Assembly: GCF_019175385.1 (NCBI RefSeq)
Contig: NC_083345.1
Location: forward strand, 44,493,786-44,557,785
DNA: 64,000 bases
Source: Lycium barbarum
Lineage: Eukaryota; Streptophyta; Magnoliopsida; Solanales; Solanaceae
Reading direction: 5' to 3'
Shown: positions 23,393 through 36,590 of the stretch, one piece after another
Layout of the letters: each line of letters starts with the position of its first letter
How positions within the stretch are numbered: position 1 is the first letter of the stretch
The notes under the pieces: generated by a model
The model's input: the letters and a program-made list of their open reading frames with translations, nothing else
Told to the model about the DNA's origin: nothing
The model's database searches: none
Position numbers and translations under genes: made by a program

Positions 23393-25201
23393 ATGTCAAA
23401 GAGATTAAGACGTGGTGCCGGTAGTAGTAGTGGTATTGTTAGGGGTGGGCTTAATGAGGAAACATTTGTGGAAGAAACACCTAATTTAGGTATTGATGTT
23501 GGTGGAAATAATCCACTTTTAGGTCATGAGGCAATGCAACAACATTTTACCGACACTTTTAATGAAATTAATGAAGAAGATGATGATGATGATGAAACAC
23601 AACCCCCCGAAAATCCCATAGGAGATACATGTCCTGCACAATCACATACACAAGACAAACCGCCTAGAACTCGTAAGCCAACAGCTAAAGTTTGGAAATT
23701 TATGACTAAGAATAGGGAAAACCAATCAGCTACATGTACCCTATGTGGACAAGTATTTAGTTTTAAGCAAGGAACTGGTAAGGATGGTGGAACGGGTACA
23801 CTAAATGGTCATATGAGAAACAAACATATGGATGTTTGGGGAGAGCAAACGGGTTCAAATGTGGGGGGTATTCAAATGACGATGGACTCACGAACCGGTA
23901 GAAATTTTAAGTATGACAAGAAAAAAGAGCGTGTAGAAATAGCTAAAATGGTAGCTTATGATTGTTTACCATTTTCCTTTCCATCGGGTTTGGGGTTTGT
24001 TACTTACATTCAACGTTGTTATAATCCGTTATTTGAGGGTATTCCTAGAAGTACTTGTAGAGCCGATGTTATAGATTTGTTTAAAAAATATAGATTTTAT
24101 TTGCGCCATATATTTAATTATTTAAATTGTAATGTTTGTCTTACCGCTGATTTGGGTCTTAGTCTTAACAAGTTAGATTTTTTTGCTATTACATGTCATT
24201 GGGTTGATGACAACTAGGTTATGCAAAAAAGAATTACAACTTTTTTATATGATGAAGGAAAAGGTCATCACGATGGAAATTTTTTAGCCGATTCAATGTC
24301 TACTATTATCAGATTTTTTAACATTTATAGAAAAAACACTTTGTATTGCTTTAGATAATGCTTCTAATAATACAAAGGAGATTGGTCTTATAAAAAGAGA
24401 ACTAAACCCTCCGCTAAGAAATATTTTTCATGTAAGATGTGGTTGTCACATTTTAAACTTAATTGTTAAAGATGGTCTTGTGCATTTTGAAGATTTTGTT
24501 CAAAAAGTTAGAGATACGGTTGCGTTTCTTTTTTGTAATGCTAATAGGGGAAGAATTAGAGATTTTAACAATGCTTGTGTGGAAAATAACCTTAGACCTA
24601 GGAAAATTCAAGTAGAAATTGAGACTAGGTGGAACTACACTTACATTATGCTACAACAAGCATATGAGTATAGGATTCCCATACAACAAGTTCATAACAA
24701 ATATAATATTAATAGTGATGATTGGTTAAATTTTACGTATTGGGAAGATGTTAAAGAATGTGTTGAACTCTTAGAAATTTTTTATATTGCAACTCTTGCT
24801 TTTTCTAGACAATTCTATCCCACGGTAACCGAAATTTTAGCCTACTTAGCGGAAATAGCTAGAGTTTTACAAGAGTATAAATATAAATCCGGTGATCAAG
24901 TGGCTATTTTTGAAATGATAATCAAATTTAAGAAATATTTTTTTCCTATCCCAACTTTATTTATATTGGGTTCTCTTTTAAATCCTTGTTTAAAAGTGTC
25001 TTATACTAAAGCATTGGTTACTCAAATTTATACTTTTTTAGAAATTGAAGAGGGAGTTCAACCATCTTTAGCTGAAGCCGAACTCGCTATTGATGACGAG
25101 TTTAGAAAAGTTTTTAATCATTATTCTAATTTGGAAGAACGTGCTACACCCGTTGCTCCACGCCCTACTACTTCTCAAAGTACCAAAAAGGGCTTGTCGG
25201 G
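23393..25201 (+). pseudogene. hAT (RICESLEEPER-like) transposase, N-terminal and core part
   Basis: From ATG 23393 the protein has an acidic patch (EEDDDDDETQ, about residues 61-70), a BED zinc finger (about residues 98-147: KVWKFM, CTLC, HMRNKH) and the start of the catalytic region. A TAG at 24215 interrupts where the family has Trp (DDN-stop-VMQKR). A frameshift near 24330 moves the reading into the frame of ALDNASNNTKEI, CGCHILNLIVKDGL and ETRWNYTYIMLQQAYEY, which runs open to the insertion site. It would cut and paste the hAT element but is inactivated by the stop, the frameshift and the 15.7-kb insertion, and it is cut just upstream of the dimerisation domain. The continuation is at 40893. 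Confidence 0.88.
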
Positions 25202-28200
25202 TGTTGACACCCAATTTTGTCCCTCTTTTATTTAATTTACTCGGGTTTCTGAATTTACTAATGATCTAAATTCTTTATTTTTTCACAATATTTTATTGCT
25301 ACTACTATTAATATCACTACTTTTATTTTCAACATTACAAGTATTACTTTATCACAAATTTGAAATGATTCGTCATTATTTCATTTTTTTAGGGTTTGGA
25401 CTCGTTAAATTAATTACAAGACAACACTTTATAAAATATTTATTTTTCTACATACTAATTATTTATTGTCTTTACATAATATATATTTTACCAGTTATTA
25501 AATTAGAAGCTCAAAAATAATTAAATAGAGGAGGAAGGACTAACAATCTTCAGCCAAATTAATGGCTTAAAATACAAATACAATGTTATTCCCCTACTCA
25601 AATAATCAGCCCACATTATTTCCCTACCAGCCCATTACCTAAATCTACCCGGTCCAGCCCAACAATTTTTACCCGACCCGGTCCAATTCCCCCCTAAACC
25701 TAACCCCTTCCTCTTTCTCTTTCTTTTCTTTTCTTTCTCCGCCTCCTCTGTCCTCTCTCTCTTTTCCCTCTCCCTTTGCCCTAATTTCTCCTCCATCTCA
25801 CCCGCCTCCCTTTCTCCTTCCTTCACCGTCATCTCCATTCTCCCACGCCCACGTTCTCCCTCTGCACTTCCACATCTCCTTGTCCCCCCACGCCTTCGTC
25901 TCTCTCCTCACGTTCTCCCCACACCCACGCCTCTGCCATCTTTCCCTGACACTTCCACCACGTCTGTTCCCCGCTTCCTCTCTCTCATACGCTCCTCTTC
26001 ACTCTCAACTCTATAAATAATGAAGAATTACTCAATTGAAAGGGGGGACTGGACATTGTTTAGAAAAAAAAGGACTTGATTTAGCAAGAAACCGACAATC
26101 AAAAAAGAAAAGGATCTGGAACCAAAAATTCTCTACAAAACACAAGTTTAATCATCAAATATAGCCTGACTCTAAAAAGAACAGCCAACGATTACTCTAT
26201 TTGTTGGTTGGAAACTTTGTCACTTTAATCGGGTTCTTCGAGTTCGAGTAGATTCGTGACCGTCGACACCCACTTCACTGCACCCACAAAAAGTCAGTAT
26301 GTTCTTTTTCTTTCAATTCTGAAGTTTCGAATATGTTCGCGTGTTTGTTTCGCTTTGGTTGAATCCCAGTTTATGACTTGTAGTATCGAGCATGTTCATG
26401 TTTTAGTTAGTCTAATTTCGATTTAGTAATGAATAATGTTTATATGTTCGTGTCTTAATTCGGTTTAATTTCTGTTCAATAGTTGAATAGCATTGTGCAT
26501 GTTCCTGTTTGATCAGTTTGATCTCGGTTAGGTGGTTAACAACATCTATAGGTCGATATATTAATATGGTTTTAAGTTAATCTTGTCTTATTTGATGTTG
26601 TGGTCATTTAGCTTTATATGCGTTTGGAGGATTAGTCATATATAGACTTAAAACTCGTTTGCATATTTTGGTTAAATTATGAGTTAGCTTTAGGTTAGCA
26701 ATCCTCCATTCTCTTCCATCTTTGCGATTTTACATTCCTCTGTTTTTTTTTTTTTTGTTTTGCTACATCTGCTTTTCTGTTGCTTGTCGAATTTGGTTGT
26801 CATGTTCTAGAGTAATATTTACCTTCTGCCTAGTTTAATTATCGGTTTAGTATAGTTTAGTTATCAATGTTTGGTGTAATATGTATGTCCTGTTGTCGTA
26901 GTATCATAGTCAGTTCGTTTAGCCTAGTTGTCGTATAGCCTAATATGAACTGCCATCTTTGTGTTTAATTTAGTTTTTGGTCGCGATTATGACAATGCTT
27001 GTCTCCAGTGACTGGTTCAGATTTTCTCTGGATTAAGTTTGGTTCTCAGTTAGTGGGGGTTCTGTGTGGTGCAGCTGTTTAGAAGTATATGTTTTAGTAG
27101 TTATTGTTTCCCTTTTATTTTCCAGACCTTTTGACCACCCTCAATCTCAATGCTTATTTGCTGGGTTGTTTGAATTAGAATAGATTAGGTTATTGAAATA
27201 GCTAATCAGGAAAACAAAACTGTCGTTTGTACACTAATTCGATATAGCTGTTGGTATAACATGGGCCCAGTTTTGAGCAGCTCGTTAAATGATTGATACA
27301 AGTCGGAATACTGAAAGCGTCAATGTAGTTTTAAGTGTCGATTGAGAAATAGTTATTGGCACCATGGTCCTCCTCATTCCCTTTCCTCTTAAGGTGTTTA
27401 TGTTATCTATACTTGATATATAAGAATACATCTGAACTTTGACATAATAATCTTCTGTATTCCAGTTTACTTTGATCACTCTCGAAACTATACTAATGTA
27501 TAAGTGTTGAGCATGTGTATGGTATTCTTCTGTTTTGAAATGGGATTTTCCCTGTGCAAATCTGTCTCCCTCAAATGCTTGTTCTTTCTATGAATCTGCC
27601 AATTTTAAAATCTGTTTAGTGATTCTGTTTGCAAACAAAAATAAAATATGCTGCTTTAGGTCCATCGAATATAAACTGAACATTAGTTTAAATCCTTGAT
27701 TATCCAAGTTCTTTCGTTTGTTATTTAAAATCCCGAACCTTCATGTCTTTACTGTTTTCTGTTGCTGTTGGTTTGTAACGAAATGTTTCTGTTTAGATAA
27801 GATCATGCAGATGCTCGTATGAACATGTTTGACTTCTGATATGCTGATGAATCATGAAAACAGACATTAAACATTCTTTTTTTTTGTCGATTCTCGTCGT
27901 TCGGGATTTAACCCATCGTTCACTGATACCACCTATTCCTTTCGGCATTTCAACTAGAATGTCATGGGTCGCATGATCTGTTTAAATTCGGTACGAGTTT
28001 TAAGGCTTGGCAGATTCAGTTTAAATCGGGTTTGAGTTCCTGCAATCATGGTTTGCCTTCTTTGTGTCTAAAAAAATGTGATGGCGATCTACTGCCCATT
28101 TTATCTTTGTTTTACCTATCATCAGTTCAGTTAGCTTTTGTTTTAGACCGAATACCATCCCTTTTCATTTTCACCACAAGTGTTCAGAATTCTATGTGCC

Positions 28201-29500
28201 TGCTTTATGCTACATCTATCATAGTTGCTTCTTTTCTTGTTGTTTATTTAGAAGACATTAATATACTAATCATATAGTTGAATGCCATTGGCCCGTCTTG
28301 AATTTGCATTACATATGTCCTATTTTATTTATTGGGATATACACTAATCCTTCTCTTTTATTTTATGCATGACATCTCGCATACGAGTCCAAGCGACTCG
28401 TCATCCTCCTCTGCATTTGATGTTGGGCCAAAGCCCAATAAATCTTCCTCTCTAGTAGCAGCCAATTCGCAGCCAAATAAGGAAATAAAAAATCTGGGCC
28501 GAAGTCCAATAGGTGTGACAACAGCAGCAACACATGAAAAACTGTTATTGGGCCGAAGCCCAACTGCAAACGGATCTCAGCAATCCAAATGGGCCAAGCC
28601 CATTTACATTATATCTATCCCTCTATTTTTATTTCTGTGCGCATTTAACATGTATTGTATGACTAACATTTATGCTTGTTAATTGAGATAAACTTTAGTA
28701 ACATTAAGGGTTTTAGTTTAGTAATGGGTAGTTAATTCCACAAATTACATTCACTTCTATTTTTAAAACTATTTATAGTATCTATAACATTTATTTGAGT
28801 AATTGATTTTCAAAATAGCATGACTACATCTTTTGGCTAAGGGAATCATAATTTATGCTTACTATTTTAGAAGTTTAAAACGTTACAAATTTTACACTAA
28901 CGTTAGCTTATATCAAGAAATAAAAAGCAAATTAGTTTCAACGGGTAACTTTTTCACTTCAGTTCCTATCCAACACTTGAAATACATATTTGTTTAAAAC
29001 AACCTTCGCACAATATACGTTGAACTAATAGTCTTTCTATAAAACTTTATTAAATAACTCTTTTAAATTTGTTAGTCATTTTCTCCAAAACATATAAACA
29101 TTACACATCCTGTTTCTTTTAGAACTAAACTCTTTATGCAACTATTATTTTCTACAAGTTTTACGTTAAATAACTTTAGTAATACTTATAAGATATTTTC
29201 TTAAACATTTAACGTCACATTTACACTTAGCCTAATTAAATTTTAAGTCCGGTCGGTTAACCATTGTTAATGGGTCTTAAAAGATGCCTAATACCTCCCT
29301 TTAGACTAATTGAACCCTTACCTAGAATCTTAAGTATCGCAGACCTTAAACAGAGCTAACTTTAAACATAACTTTAATAAACTTTGGGTGTCCTAATTCA
29401 CCGTTAAATTAATTAGGTGGCGACTCCTTAAAATAAACAAAAGCAGGAATCTCCAATATGTCGTACTTCTAATTTAACCCGGTTAAAATGGGGTATGACA
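25202..29500 (+). repeat. 5' LTR (4.3 kb) of the Ogre-like element
   Basis: 4,299 bp. TATAAATA at 26012-26019, after a long CT-rich stretch (25690-26000), is a likely promoter. Open frames in the LTR recur identically in the 3' LTR and have no protein-like character. Confidence 0.93.
26011..26020 (+). promoter_or_regulatory. LTR TATA box
   Basis: CTATAAATAA within the 5' LTR, repeated in the 3' LTR at 37401-37410. Position and sequence fit a Pol II TATA box for the element's transcript. Confidence 0.5.
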
Positions 29501-29503
29501 GCT

Positions 29504-29521
29504 TGGCGACTCCGCTGGGGA
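29504..29521 (+). promoter_or_regulatory. Primer binding site, tRNA-Arg type
   Basis: TGGCGACTCCGCTGGGGA begins three bases after the 5' LTR. This primer site is characteristic of Ogre/Tat Gypsy elements. Confidence 0.8.
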
Positions 29522-30695
29522 TTACCTAGGTTCTAACCATAACGGACTTAGTTTAAATAGGCTTTGTGTGCTTATTTTAATTACTTCATTTGTTTGTTAA
29601 CTGTTTTTTACATGCTATTAATTGTTTGTTTGATATAAACTACTTATGTGTTACTTGCTTTGATAAAACTGTCATTCCGTTCATATTTCTTCCACTCCTG
29701 GAAAACTCACACATATTCACACACTTAAAACGGCTTCGCGGTTCGCGCCCGTGCACTACTAAATTACCCCTTTAGTTGGAATGATCTTGTGGATTTAGTC
29801 GATCGGCGGTGCAGTCGACGGCCACGGACTTTCCACTCCCAAGTTGTCCGCTTGGGGAAACCTTGCGTCATAGGAAACCAACTCTTAGTCAGCCTACGAT
29901 AGAGTTAAACCAACACCTTTATCAGGAGCATACATCTCATGACCTAGGAGGTTTAATACCCTTGGTGTATTAAACCCATTAGACGACTTTACCCAAACGT
30001 CCAAGCGGGTTCACGATCCCGAGTGACACCAATCATACTTTATGTGCATGTTTGAAGGATAATTGTGCCTAAATATTGACTATTTGCTCTAATTAATTTA
30101 ACTTTAGGAGGGAGGGAATGACTAACGTTTTTATGACACGTATGGATTTGCATTGGAGTACAATGAATGACGAAGATCAATGACATCACAAAACGGAGCT
30201 GATATTTAGACATAGGAAATTGTATTTACTTTACTCAGATTAGGAAACACTTTATGTTGTATTCATTTGACATGTAATAAATATTACACTACCGTTGTAC
30301 TTTATTTTGGGGAAATAGAATTTGTTTAATTAATCAAAGCAACGGGATGACGTATTATGGCACACTTTACCCTTCAAACAAACGTTAGGCCTACCTCTGG
30401 CACAAAGAGGTCACATGCATGTTAGGACGCGTTATTTGTTTGATATACTCGTTTACATTTGTTTGACAACTTTATGAATTATTTGCTACGTGACTTATTT
30501 GACTTTATGTGATCGTGACTTTACCTAGATATGTTCATTAGACTAACATCATTTACACTTATGTTTCTTTTATTTTATTCCCAAAAAAGTTGATTCGTGT
30601 TGACACTCGAGCTGGCTGACCATCCTTACCTCACAAGGTCAAAGACATCATCATTACCGCGACGTAGTTGGGCTATTCAAGGAAAAGAAATTATT
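29522..30695 (+). other. Untranslated leader of the Ogre-like element
   Basis: About 1.2 kb between primer site and gag ATG. No recognisable protein. The gag frame is open back to 30597 but has no ATG there. Confidence 0.6.
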
Positions 30696-32678
30696 ATGTC
30701 TGATCCAGCCGCATCTATTTCAACTGGTTTGGAAAACATCGTGATCTCTAGTGATCCCCCCGAGACTTCCGAACACAGAACTAATATTCAACATGATGAA
30801 CATATCGCCCGCCTGACTCAAGAAATTGAGAATCTACGTGGAGAACTAAATCGGGTTAGGGACTTGACCAATTTATCCCTCACACTCCAAAGTCCACCCC
30901 CTGAACCTAGAAATACTGCACCAAACCCGTCTCGTTTCCCATCACTCGAATCTCCAGTTCCTGAGCATTTTCCTCCACAAAACAATGCACCTACCAACAA
31001 CTTACCTTCGATCACCCCCGCAAATCCACCAAATCCATCATCCGCCTATACTCCCCCACAAAGTCAACCACCCACTTACATTAACTATACTCCTCCACAA
31101 AATCAACCACCCACCTATACTACCTATGCTACTCCTAATCCACCACCTACAACTACTCCTCTAAACCCACCAAATCAACCACCTACAAACACCACTTATA
31201 ACACACCACCTCCAGTCCAAAACACCCCCACCGTCCAAACTTATCCAACCCAGCATCTACAAGGGGCACATTTTGTAACTCCAAATACACAGTATGTGCC
31301 TCCGGTATATGCAGCGGAAACACAAGCCTTTACCAACCCAGTAACGGTCAGGTTTCAACCCGAGGTAGATCAATACGAGGAAATGGAAAAAGAAGCAAAA
31401 GCAAGGGCAGACGATATGTTGCTAAAAGAGATTCACAGTCTCAAAGAAGCAATGAGGAACCTTCAAGTTGCCAGGGGAAGCAAGAGCGTAGAATACGAAG
31501 ATCTGTGTGTTCAGCCTGACGTTGATTTGCCCGTAGGCTACAAGCCACCGAAATTTGATACATTCAATGGAACAGGCGATCCTCATACACATTTAAGGGC
31601 TTATTGCGACAAACTGGTTGGAGTAGGAAGAGACCAGAACATAAGGATGAAGCTATTCATAAGAAGCTTATCTGGTGAGGCTCTTACTTGGTATACACAA
31701 CAGGACGTCCGTAAATGGCGTGGTTGGAGTGACATGGCGCAAGACTTTATGGACAGATTCAGTTTTAACACCGATATCACGCCTGATAGAGTTTACATGA
31801 CTAAGTTAACCAAGAAGTCAACTGAGACGTTCTGTGAGAATGCGTTACGTTGGAGGTCAGAAGCGGCCAGGGTTCAACCTCCGATGAATGATAGAGAAAT
31901 GACTGCTACCTTCATTGAATGCCAGGCTGGCGTATTTTATGAGAAAATGATAGGTATGATGGGACAGAAATTCACAGAAGTTGTCCGAATAGGAGAAGCC
32001 TTAGAAGAAGGAATCAAATCGGGGAAAATTCAGGATCTTATTGCTTTACAGGCAATAAACAAAGCTATTCAATCTGCTTCTATCGGCGGGGTTAAAAAGA
32101 AGAAAGAAGATGTCGCTGCAGTCATGAATATCCAAGGGCATAAGCCGAGCCAAGGCATTACATACTTTAACCACCCACCACAACCTTTCTACCCTTACCA
32201 CTACCTTGAACCCTACCAAGCTCCACCATCTCCTTACCCTGTCTACAACGCCCAAGCAAATTACTACCAACCCCGAGCACCTCCATATAAAAACCCACGT
32301 CCACATCAATCCGTTCAAGCTCCAACTTACCAAAATCGACCACACACTACACCTAAAGCCCGCCCAAACCATGACATCAAAAATACCCGTAAGTACACTC
32401 AGATCGCTGAACCCTTGGCTCAGTTATTCGAAAGACTGAAAGCTGCAGGTCTGATACGACCGGTTGAAGGGAAAATTCCCGATCCTATTCCAAGATGGTT
32501 TGATGGTTCCAAGCGTTGTGCATACCATTCTGGAGTTGCTGGGCACGACACTGAGGATTGCTTTGGTCTTAAAAACAGAATCGAAGCCTTGATCAAGGAA
32601 GGAGCGATCCAGCTCGCTGAAGCTAAGCCCAATGTGGTCCACAATCCTTTACCTACTCACGAAGAGGCCAAGATTTGA
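30696..32678 (+). CDS. gag: Tat/Ogre-like Gypsy gag protein
   Basis: 660 residues from ATG 30696 (MSDPAASIS) to TGA 32676. A short coiled-coil-like segment (HIARLTQEIENLRGELNRV, about residues 37-55) precedes a Pro/Thr/Asn-rich low-complexity stretch (about 65-220). The retrotransposon gag domain follows (about 285-450: FNGTGDPHTHLRAYCDKL, FIRSLSGEALTWY, MDRFSFNTD). The C-terminal end has a zinc-knuckle-like CAYHSGVAGHDTEDC and KNRIEALIKEGAI, both typical of Tat-clade gag. It forms the capsid that packages the element's RNA. The frame is intact although the element lacks any enzyme, so particle use of enzymes from another copy is inferred. Confidence 0.9.
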   Translation: MSDPAASISTGLENIVISSDPPETSEHRTNIQHDEHIARLTQEIENLRGELNRVRDLTNLSLTLQSPPPEPRNTAPNPSRFPSLESPVPEHFPPQNNAPTNNLPSITPANPPNPSSAYTPPQSQPPTYINYTPPQNQPPTYTTYATPNPPPTTTPLNPPNQPPTNTTYNTPPPVQNTPTVQTYPTQHLQGAHFVTPNTQYVPPVYAAETQAFTNPVTVRFQPEVDQYEEMEKEAKARADDMLLKEIHSLKEAMRNLQVARGSKSVEYEDLCVQPDVDLPVGYKPPKFDTFNGTGDPHTHLRAYCDKLVGVGRDQNIRMKLFIRSLSGEALTWYTQQDVRKWRGWSDMAQDFMDRFSFNTDITPDRVYMTKLTKKSTETFCENALRWRSEAARVQPPMNDREMTATFIECQAGVFYEKMIGMMGQKFTEVVRIGEALEEGIKSGKIQDLIALQAINKAIQSASIGGVKKKKEDVAAVMNIQGHKPSQGITYFNHPPQPFYPYHYLEPYQAPPSPYPVYNAQANYYQPRAPPYKNPRPHQSVQAPTYQNRPHTTPKARPNHDIKNTRKYTQIAEPLAQLFERLKAAGLIRPVEGKIPDPIPRWFDGSKRCAYHSGVAGHDTEDCFGLKNRIEALIKEGAIQLAEAKPNVVHNPLPTHEEAKI

Positions 32679-34339
32679 AAGAATCCAGTGTGTCAATTGG
32701 AAAAGTGGGAAGGGGACATGTCATCAACTTTTGTCGCTCCCGTAGGAACAATCCAAAGACAAACACATATGAAGATTACTACTACAACTACTCACAATAC
32801 CGAGACATCGACCATATGGGGTGTCGAACTATGAGAGACTCTGAAGAATTGGACTCGTACTCCGTCCCTGATTCGCCGCGAGTCTTGGTAGTGTGAACAT
32901 GTAGTGAACTTGTTTTTTTTAAATTGAGGCTTGAATCGTACCCAAACTTTTGTTTGTTTTGCTTCGTCTTTTGGAAGCTTAAATTGCAAAAAACTATGAA
33001 TGCATTTCTGATTTTTCCTTAATCATCCATTATTGTTATTTTCTACTTTATTTATCAAAACTGCCAACTCTACGATTGTGACATAAAATGAACGATGAAT
33101 AACATAGTCTCGAGAAAATAATAAAGAATTTAGAGGATAAAACAAGATTCCAGATGAAAGAGATCGAAATAGCCGATAGACAATGACACAAGCATCAAGG
33201 CTATCAGTCAAGAAGAAATCAAAGTACGACATTATATTAAACAACCTAGTTTGCAACCTTTCCTTAAAGTACGAACTACGTTCCGACCTGATTCCCGAGG
33301 TGGGATACGTAGGCAGCCTATATAGGGTTCGGTTGTATTATAACAGAAAATCAAAAAAAAAATCCTTATACAAGGAGAACTACACATGGATGGATTCCCT
33401 CGTTAGGATATCAACATACGGGACAGTCGTATTTAGTTATAAATCCAACAAACATTTTGCCATTTACATAATAGAACTACGCTGACCTGATTCCTTTGGA
33501 GGGATACGTAGGCAACCTATACAAGGTTCGGTCATACCGCAACATAAATTTAGCATACTCTTCTGAACCCAAAACTGGGGCATATTTTGAAAAGATATAG
33601 ACAAAAGAACAATTGTGCATCGACAAGATTAAGGCTACCAGACAGGAAGTATTATGAACCAATTACTTTAGAAGTGTCACAATCTAAAGTTGGCAGAATA
33701 TTTTACAACTTACATATATATACATTTACACATATATCTTTTCTTATATACATATACTTACGTATATATCTTTCCTTATACATATACTTACATACACACC
33801 TTTCAAATGAAACACTTTCTTTCAATTGTTTCACTACTGTTTATCTACCGAGGTTTGAACGGAGATCACAAGATCCAAATAAATAAGACGAATGGAGCAG
33901 CCAACAACGTCAAGCTTCGAGTCAACACGAATCAACTTCCCCCTCCCAAACTAAGAATTTTTCTTTGAGTGCAGGAACCTAAAATCGCGAGATCAACAGT
34001 CAAGTCTATCAATCAGGGCCAAAAGCATCATTTGGCTCATTATGGCCTCGCCTCAAAAGCCATACGGCTTTTACTTCCAACTTTATCTTTTAATTTATTT
34101 TATTTTATTTTTATCACAATAATTTTATGACTTTATATACCTGTTTTGTAGGTTGACGAGATTGAAGGCGAATTAAATCAGGATTTCGTGTCCCTAATTT
34201 GGCCTGTCACGATACCATCAATATCATTAGCCGAGCGATCTGACTCTTACTTTACTCTCCGTTTTAATATTTATTTTAAATACTTTAATGACTTTACTTT
34301 AAATTTTGTAGAAATCAATATCACACTCCGAGGATAATT
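32679..34339 (+). other. Region after gag, remnant of a lost pol
   Basis: No protease, reverse transcriptase, RNase H or integrase motif is seen in any frame. A motif of the form TGGGATACGTAGGCAGCC with CCTATA and GGTTCGGT occurs twice (about 33300 and 33500). A short A/T-rich repeat (TATACATTTACACATATATC type) lies near 33715-33800. Confidence 0.7.
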
Positions 34340-35830
34340 ATACACTTTAGGCTCGTCCGCCTTTAATAGGACATTTTAGGCTCGTCCGCCTTTAATAGGA
34401 CATCATTTCTTCAAATGCCCGCATTGCATATGCACTACTGCTTTCAAATGCCCGCACTGCAAAGGCACCGCACCGTCATTGCATTATTACTTTCAAATGC
34501 CCTGCAAAGGGACAATATCATTGTTCGCAAACGCACAACATTTAGGCTCGTCCGCCTTTAATATGATACTTTAGGCTCGTCCGCCTTTAATAGGACACTT
34601 TAGGCTCGTCCGCCTTTAATAGGACATTTTAGGCTCGTCCGCCTTTAATAGGATATCATTTCTTTAAATGCCTCACACAGCATATGCATCATGTCCTCGA
34701 AAACAACCGGAGACATACATGGGTTTGTCCACCCTAAAATGGGATACATCGGGTTCGTCCACCCTAAAATAGGACATAGTGGGTCCTTCCACCCTAAAAT
34801 ACGAATTCACATTTTTATCCTGAACTTTACAGGATTGCATCAAGTTTTCGAAAACAACCGGAAACATTATCCTGAACTTTATAGGGTTTGCATTAAATCT
34901 CTGAAAACAACCGGAGATATCATTTACATTTTATCCTGAACTTTACAGGATTGCATCAAGTTTCCGAAAACAACCAGAAACATTATCCTGAACTATACAG
35001 GGTTTGCATCATTAAATCTCCGAAAACAACCGGAGACATCATTTGCATTTTATCCTGAACTTTATGGGATTGCATCAAGTCTCCAAGGACAACTGGAGAC
35101 ATCATTTACAAACTGTAACGACTTTATCCGAAACTTTGCAGGGATTATTATTAAGTCTCCGAAGACAACCGGGGGCATCATTCGGCTATACAACCTCTAT
35201 GCATAAGCCAGACGGCTACACTATCACTCTACTCTGCCAATTACTTTATCATTTACTTTACCAACTTTAACAACTTTATCCTGAACTTTGCAGGGATTAT
35301 CATCAAGTCTCCGAAGACAACCGGCGGCATCATTCGGCTATACAGCCTCACATGCATAAGCCAGACGGCTACACTATGACTTTACTCTCTACTTTATCAT
35401 TCACTTTACCAACTCTAACGATTTTACCTTGAACTTTACAAGAATTATCATTAAGCCTCCGAAGACAATCAGAGATATATCATCAAGTTTCCGAAGACAA
35501 CCGGAGATATATCATCGAGTCCCCGAAGACAACCGGAGACATCACATGGCTACACAGCCTCACCTGCATAAGCCAAACGGCTACACACTTACTTTACTCT
35601 ATACTTTATCGCTTTATTTCATCATCTACTTTACCTACTTTACCTTAAATTTCGCAGATATCATTTATCATCGAGTCCCGGAAGACAGCCGGAAGCCTCA
35701 TTAGCATTTAAAGTCTTCAAATACAACTGGAGATATTCAGCATAAACATCGCGCATTCATTCAAGTCCTGGAAGACAACCAGAGACAACATTTGGCCACA
35801 CTGCCTCATTATAAGCCGCACGGCTTCGTC
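34340..35830 (+). repeat. Variable tandem-repeat block before the 3' LTR
   Basis: Three repeat families follow each other. First, a 29-bp unit TTAGGCTCGTCCGCCTTTAA plus TAGGACATT, six copies in two clusters (about 34345-34400 and 34540-34655). Second, about three copies of a related GTCCACCCTAAAATAGGACA unit (34720-34800). Third, a longer unit built of TCCTGAACTTTACAGGATT and CCGAAAACAACCGGAAAC pieces (34815-35770), in which a GCATAAGCCAGACGGCTACA segment recurs at 35201, 35354, 35566 and, decayed, near 35810. Confidence 0.85.
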
Positions 35831-36590
35831 TTATTCTCACACTCATATTTACTATTATTTTACACTCTTTATAAGTTTTACACTGTTAACTTTACCCCAG
35901 ACTTTATTACTAATTTTTTACATGAATTTCAGAAAGTACAATCTACATATAGAGACATAGCGCAACGTGGAACTTTATCTTACGCAGTGAACTGGGGCAA
36001 ACACGCTAAAGAGGAATATCAAACTCACAAGCAAGGTTCACGGATCTACTCTCGAACTCGACTCCGCCTACGTCCACAAACATGTGATGCGTAGGTTATC
36101 CAAAATTTCCTTTCATATCCACCGCTAAAACTCTATTTCAATCAACTCTTTTCACAATCTCATATTCCTTTCTACACCCCCAGCGTCTCCATAACTCAAC
36201 ACTGGGGCATTTTTGGAGAATTTACATCGTGGCTAGTAAAGTCCTACTTAAAGGTGTGTTGCGCGCCACATTTATAATTAGGAGGCTATAAGCATATGTT
36301 CCATTCTTGAACGTTCTCGTCACCTGTCTGCAACCCCCGCAAGATTATGAATCCACAAAAACTTTCGAACTACGCATGACCTTAGTGCAGCCCTAGATAT
36401 GTAAACAACTCGAAGCTGAGATTCGGCCATAATCTTCCATAATTCCTTCGGTCCTCATAATATTTTTCATCAATTTTCCAAAATCGTACTTTCTTATAAA
36501 TTCATATTTGTTTGTCGGAATAAAATTGGCTACTACGTCAACTTCTTCGCCCGAAGATTCTTACATCATCTCCAATCGAAGAGGGGCATC
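35831..36590 (+). other. 3' untranslated region and polypurine tract of the Ogre-like element
   Basis: No protein frame. GAAGAGGGGCATC at 36578-36590 directly precedes the 3' LTR and acts as the polypurine tract. Confidence 0.65.

Noticed and set aside
25635..25838. Glu/Arg/Lys-rich minus-strand frame (also at 37025-37228)
   Set aside because: Antisense of the CT-rich LTR leader; low-complexity artefact.
28332..28682. 116-residue frame with a matching frame at 39718-40068
   Set aside because: It is duplicated because it lies in both LTRs; no domain, and it contains repeated GGGCCGAAGCCCAA-like text rather than protein-like sequence.
34340..34660. Regular GGCTCGTCCGCC repeats considered as a CRISPR array
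   Set aside because: Units are directly adjacent without unique spacers, lie inside a plant retrotransposon and vary in sequence.
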